A stretch of DNA of 64,000 nt, from NCBI GenBank assembly GCA_015062535.1, contig SUUK01000001.1:1-64000 (forward strand), written 5' to 3'. Source of the DNA: Alphaproteobacteria bacterium (GTDB taxonomy: Bacteria > Pseudomonadota > Alphaproteobacteria > RF32 > CAG-239). Below, piece after piece: positions 62,581 through 64,000 of this stretch. Made by a program: the position numbers and the translations under genes. The notes beneath the pieces were generated by a model that worked only from the letters and a program-made list of their open reading frames with translations, had not been told where the DNA came from and did no database searches. Every line of letters begins with the position of its first letter. Positions within the stretch are counted from its first letter, which is position 1.

Positions 62581-62661
62581 TAAAAATATAAAAAGCAAGT
62601 TCGAAGGTAACTAAAAACAAGCCTTCAAAATATATTCATCTTTGAGATAGCTTAAATACTT
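62581..62661 (-). repeat. Accessory leader repeat, copy 1 (before the histidine phosphatase gene)
   Basis: Matches 63448-63530 along about 80 bp, including ATATAAAAAGCAAGTT, TAAAAACAAGC and CAAAATATATTCATCTT. Each copy has a short stem whose arms differ together: GAAGG/CCTTC here, GATA/TATC in the other. It adjoins the 172-bp repeat at its 3' side. Confidence 0.65.
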
Positions 62662-62820
62662 GTAAAATAACAAACTTCTCTTAGCTTTGCGAGGGTTTAC
62701 CCAAAGCAAAGGTTAGTTGTTCGCGTAAGTAGGAAAACTTTGTTTTCCGTAGCGACGCAAAAAAGTCGCCACCTCGAGCGACTTTTGAACTCTGGCTGGA
62801 GAGGTCACGCAATCTGCGAG
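62649..62820 (-). repeat. 172-bp structured repeat, copy 2
   Basis: See copy 1. The variable hairpin is GGAAAAC/GTTTTCC (62732-62748) in place of GGAAGAT/ATCTTCC, a compensatory change. The element touches the Nudix stop codon at 62821. With the leader repeat it fills the 307-bp gap 62514-62820. Confidence 0.8.
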
Positions 62821-63285
62821 CTAATTTACATCACCAAGCACTATTGTTTCCTTAATGTCTTTTATGTTTTTTAAATATGGGATGATTGCTTTAGGATAAA
62901 AATCTGAACCATCCAGATTGTTTAAGTCTATCCATTTTATTTTCTGCTCGTTACTATCAGGTTCACAACCATTACCGAGAGTTAAAAAATCCCTCACTTC
63001 ACATTCAAACATCAGCTCAGACAAATGAAAACAATCTAAATCGTATGGCTGATTGTGATTTTTTGCAATATAATCACGAGCCAAAACCAAACGCAAAGGC
63101 TTTACATCAAGATTAAGCTCTTCCTTGCATTCTCTTATAATAGCTCTTTGCATTGTTTCTCCCCATTCATGACCGCCACCCGGCAATTTAGAATAACGAC
63201 CACGCCCATAATCAACACTCACTGTCAATAATTTATTGTCTTTGATAATTATTGCTTTGACCGAATGTTTGAAAAACTTATCCAT
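62821..63285 (-). CDS. Nudix hydrolase
   Basis: The 154 residues carry a Nudix box in LPGGGHEWGETMQRAIIRECKEEL (about 40-63), matching G-x5-E-x7-R-E-x2-E-E up to the last part. The ATG at 63285 has AAGGAG 6 nt upstream. The substrate is unknown. It is distinct from the Nudix protein at 33.9 kb (different flanks). Confidence 0.87.
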   Translation of the reverse strand: MDKFFKHSVKAIIIKDNKLLTVSVDYGRGRYSKLPGGGHEWGETMQRAIIRECKEELNLDVKPLRLVLARDYIAKNHNQPYDLDCFHLSELMFECEVRDFLTLGNGCEPDSNEQKIKWIDLNNLDGSDFYPKAIIPYLKNIKDIKETIVLGDVN

Positions 63286-63294
63286 GATAGCTCC

Positions 63295-63324
63295 TTGGTT
63301 TAATGTATCCAATTCTAGGATAAT
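63295..63324 (+). promoter_or_regulatory. Possible promoter of a small RNA
   Basis: -35 TTGGTT (63295-63300), 18-nt spacer, -10 GATAAT (63319-63324). It is divergent from the Nudix gene. Confidence 0.4.
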
Positions 63325-63330
63325 AATTAA

Positions 63331-63415
63331 CTTTTTATTTTGCAACTAAAATCCAACCTGTCACATAGCTATGTTCCAAGTCAAACCTCTGCAAATTTAA
63401 CAGAGGTTGTTTTTT
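63331..63415 (+). ncRNA. Candidate ~85-nt small RNA
   Basis: It ends in a strong plus-strand terminator: AACCTCTG (63384-63391), 9-nt loop, CAGAGGTT (63401-63408), then T. No plus-strand gene precedes the terminator, and a plausible promoter lies 5-35 nt upstream of the start. Confidence 0.4.
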
Positions 63416-63447
63416 CTGCTCAAAAAGGTTAAAATTAGCTAAGTTAT

Positions 63448-63530
63448 TGAAAAATATAAAAAGCAAGTTAGAAGATACTGTAAAAACAAGCTATCAAAAT
63501 ATATTCATCTTCGAACTGGCTTAAGTGCTT
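63448..63530 (-). repeat. Accessory leader repeat, copy 2 (before the Nudix gene)
   Basis: About 80-bp match to 62581-62661. In both places it lies between a downstream accessory gene's start and the end of the previous gene on the minus strand. Confidence 0.65.
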
Positions 63531-63567
63531 AGATTAAAATAAAAAGCAAATTTCATCACCTTATATC

Positions 63568-64000
63568 TTATATAGACATCCCCATTTCTCGCATTTTCTG
63601 TAATTCCAAAACATTATATTGCACTTTAGGATGTGTTAGGATTAGAATTGGTTTATCAAACATTTTAACTTTCCAGTTTGGGTTATTTGTGGCTTTTGGG
63701 TGACCATCTTTATCTAATACTTGAGCTAAAAAGCCATTTGACGTAACAGGCTTATATGGTTTTGCTTTTTCTTTTCCAGGTTTTGCAAATACATCAAATT
63801 CGGCAGGTGCTAATTTAGATGTGTCATAACTTGCTGTTATATGCCAAGGCTTTCCATCATTACGGATGGCTAAATCATTAACCTTAACAATAAGTGCTTC
63901 TATACCATTTCCATCATCAGCAATTCCAACAACTTCAATCTTTTCAGCAGGTTTGGGTGTTTGAGCATCAAGTCCTCCCATACAAATAGTAATATGGTCG
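63568..64000 (-). CDS. Partial gene; protein with two H-x-T motifs, possibly 2H-phosphoesterase-like
   Basis: The frame stays open to the window edge, reading DHITICMGG before the ATG at 63981, so the true N-terminus is probably outside. At least 144 codons are visible. DHITI and, about 55 residues later, PWHITASYD give the two H-x-T/S motifs of 2H phosphoesterases (LigT, cyclic phosphodiesterases and some RNA-repair proteins). I cannot confirm the family from a fragment. Confidence 0.6.
   Translation of the reverse strand, partial: DHITICMGGLDAQTPKPAEKIEVVGIADDGNGIEALIVKVNDLAIRNDGKPWHITASYDTSKLAPAEFDVFAKPGKEKAKPYKPVTSNGFLAQVLDKDGHPKATNNPNWKVKMFDKPILILTHPKVQYNVLELQKMREMGMSI

Noticed and set aside
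60903..63530. Integron-like cassette array: minus-strand genes each followed by an imperfect palindromic repeat.
   Set aside because: I see no attC core sites (RYYYAAC with GTTRRRY) at the repeat ends and no integrase in the window. The idea is not fully excluded, because the window ends inside the row.

Overview
This AT-rich window (roughly one third G+C by eye) looks like part of the chromosome of an uncultured, fermentative, host-associated alphaproteobacterium. The order ppiD-like / tpiA / secG / pyrG is typical of Alphaproteobacteria. Pyruvate formate-lyase with its activase, a K+-independent H+-pyrophosphatase and NAD salvage in place of visible de novo genes fit an anaerobic gut or symbiont lifestyle. 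This placement is inferred from gene content and order; no rRNA or marker tree was available.

Layout. 1-8.1 kb: housekeeping genes (tig, tRNA-Leu, fmt, a PpiD-like chaperone, tpiA, secG, pyrG). 8.3-16.6 kb: a chaperone-usher surface-fibre locus with an usher, a PapD-like chaperone and five DUF4402-type subunits, arranged around a divergent control region that holds 19- and 35-base poly-T tracts. 16.8-19.4 kb: a CorC/HlyC-type membrane protein and a lipoprotein with a zinc-protease motif. 19.4-23.1 kb: an NAD salvage operon (nadM-type adenylyltransferase, pncA, pncB, nadE) carrying two copies of a pseudoknot-like RNA element. 23.2-31.7 kb: a nucleotidyltransferase, an MBL hydrolase, several small unknowns, then cysS-xseB-ispA, with cysS behind a complete Cys-codon attenuator. 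31.7-37.6 kb: glycogen debranching enzyme, Nudix protein, pflB and pflA. 37.6-42.7 kb: a 1,703-residue protein joining an M48-type zinc peptidase motif to a divergent ABC1/UbiB-like kinase domain. 42.7-53.2 kb: gpsA, a candidate ncRNA, an orphan DUF4402 protein, two SemiSWEET-like proteins, FadL, an acyltransferase/acyl-ACP synthetase, an acyl-ACP thioesterase, AnmK and a HAD-IIA phosphatase. 53.2-59.3 kb: hppA, a three-gene set around a radical SAM/SPASM enzyme, and a remnant of a formate channel (FocA). 59.3-64 kb: accessory genes (HAD, P-loop kinase-like, histidine phosphatase, Nudix, a partial two-H-x-T protein) separated by a 172-bp structured repeat.

How the parts work together. PncA, PncB, the adenylyltransferase and NadE make up the whole Preiss-Handler route from nicotinamide to NAD, and the RNA elements look placed to let a product shut off translation. 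PflB/PflA make formate and acetyl-CoA, yet the only formate-channel sequence here is a 55-residue relic. FadL, the Aas-like fusion and the thioesterase form a fatty-acid handling group.

The most interesting observations are the duplicated RNA element of the NAD operon, the trp-style attenuator of cysS with four tandem Cys codons, the M48-ABC1 fusion protein, the poly-T tracts in the fibre locus, and the structured 172-bp repeats with compensatory stem changes.
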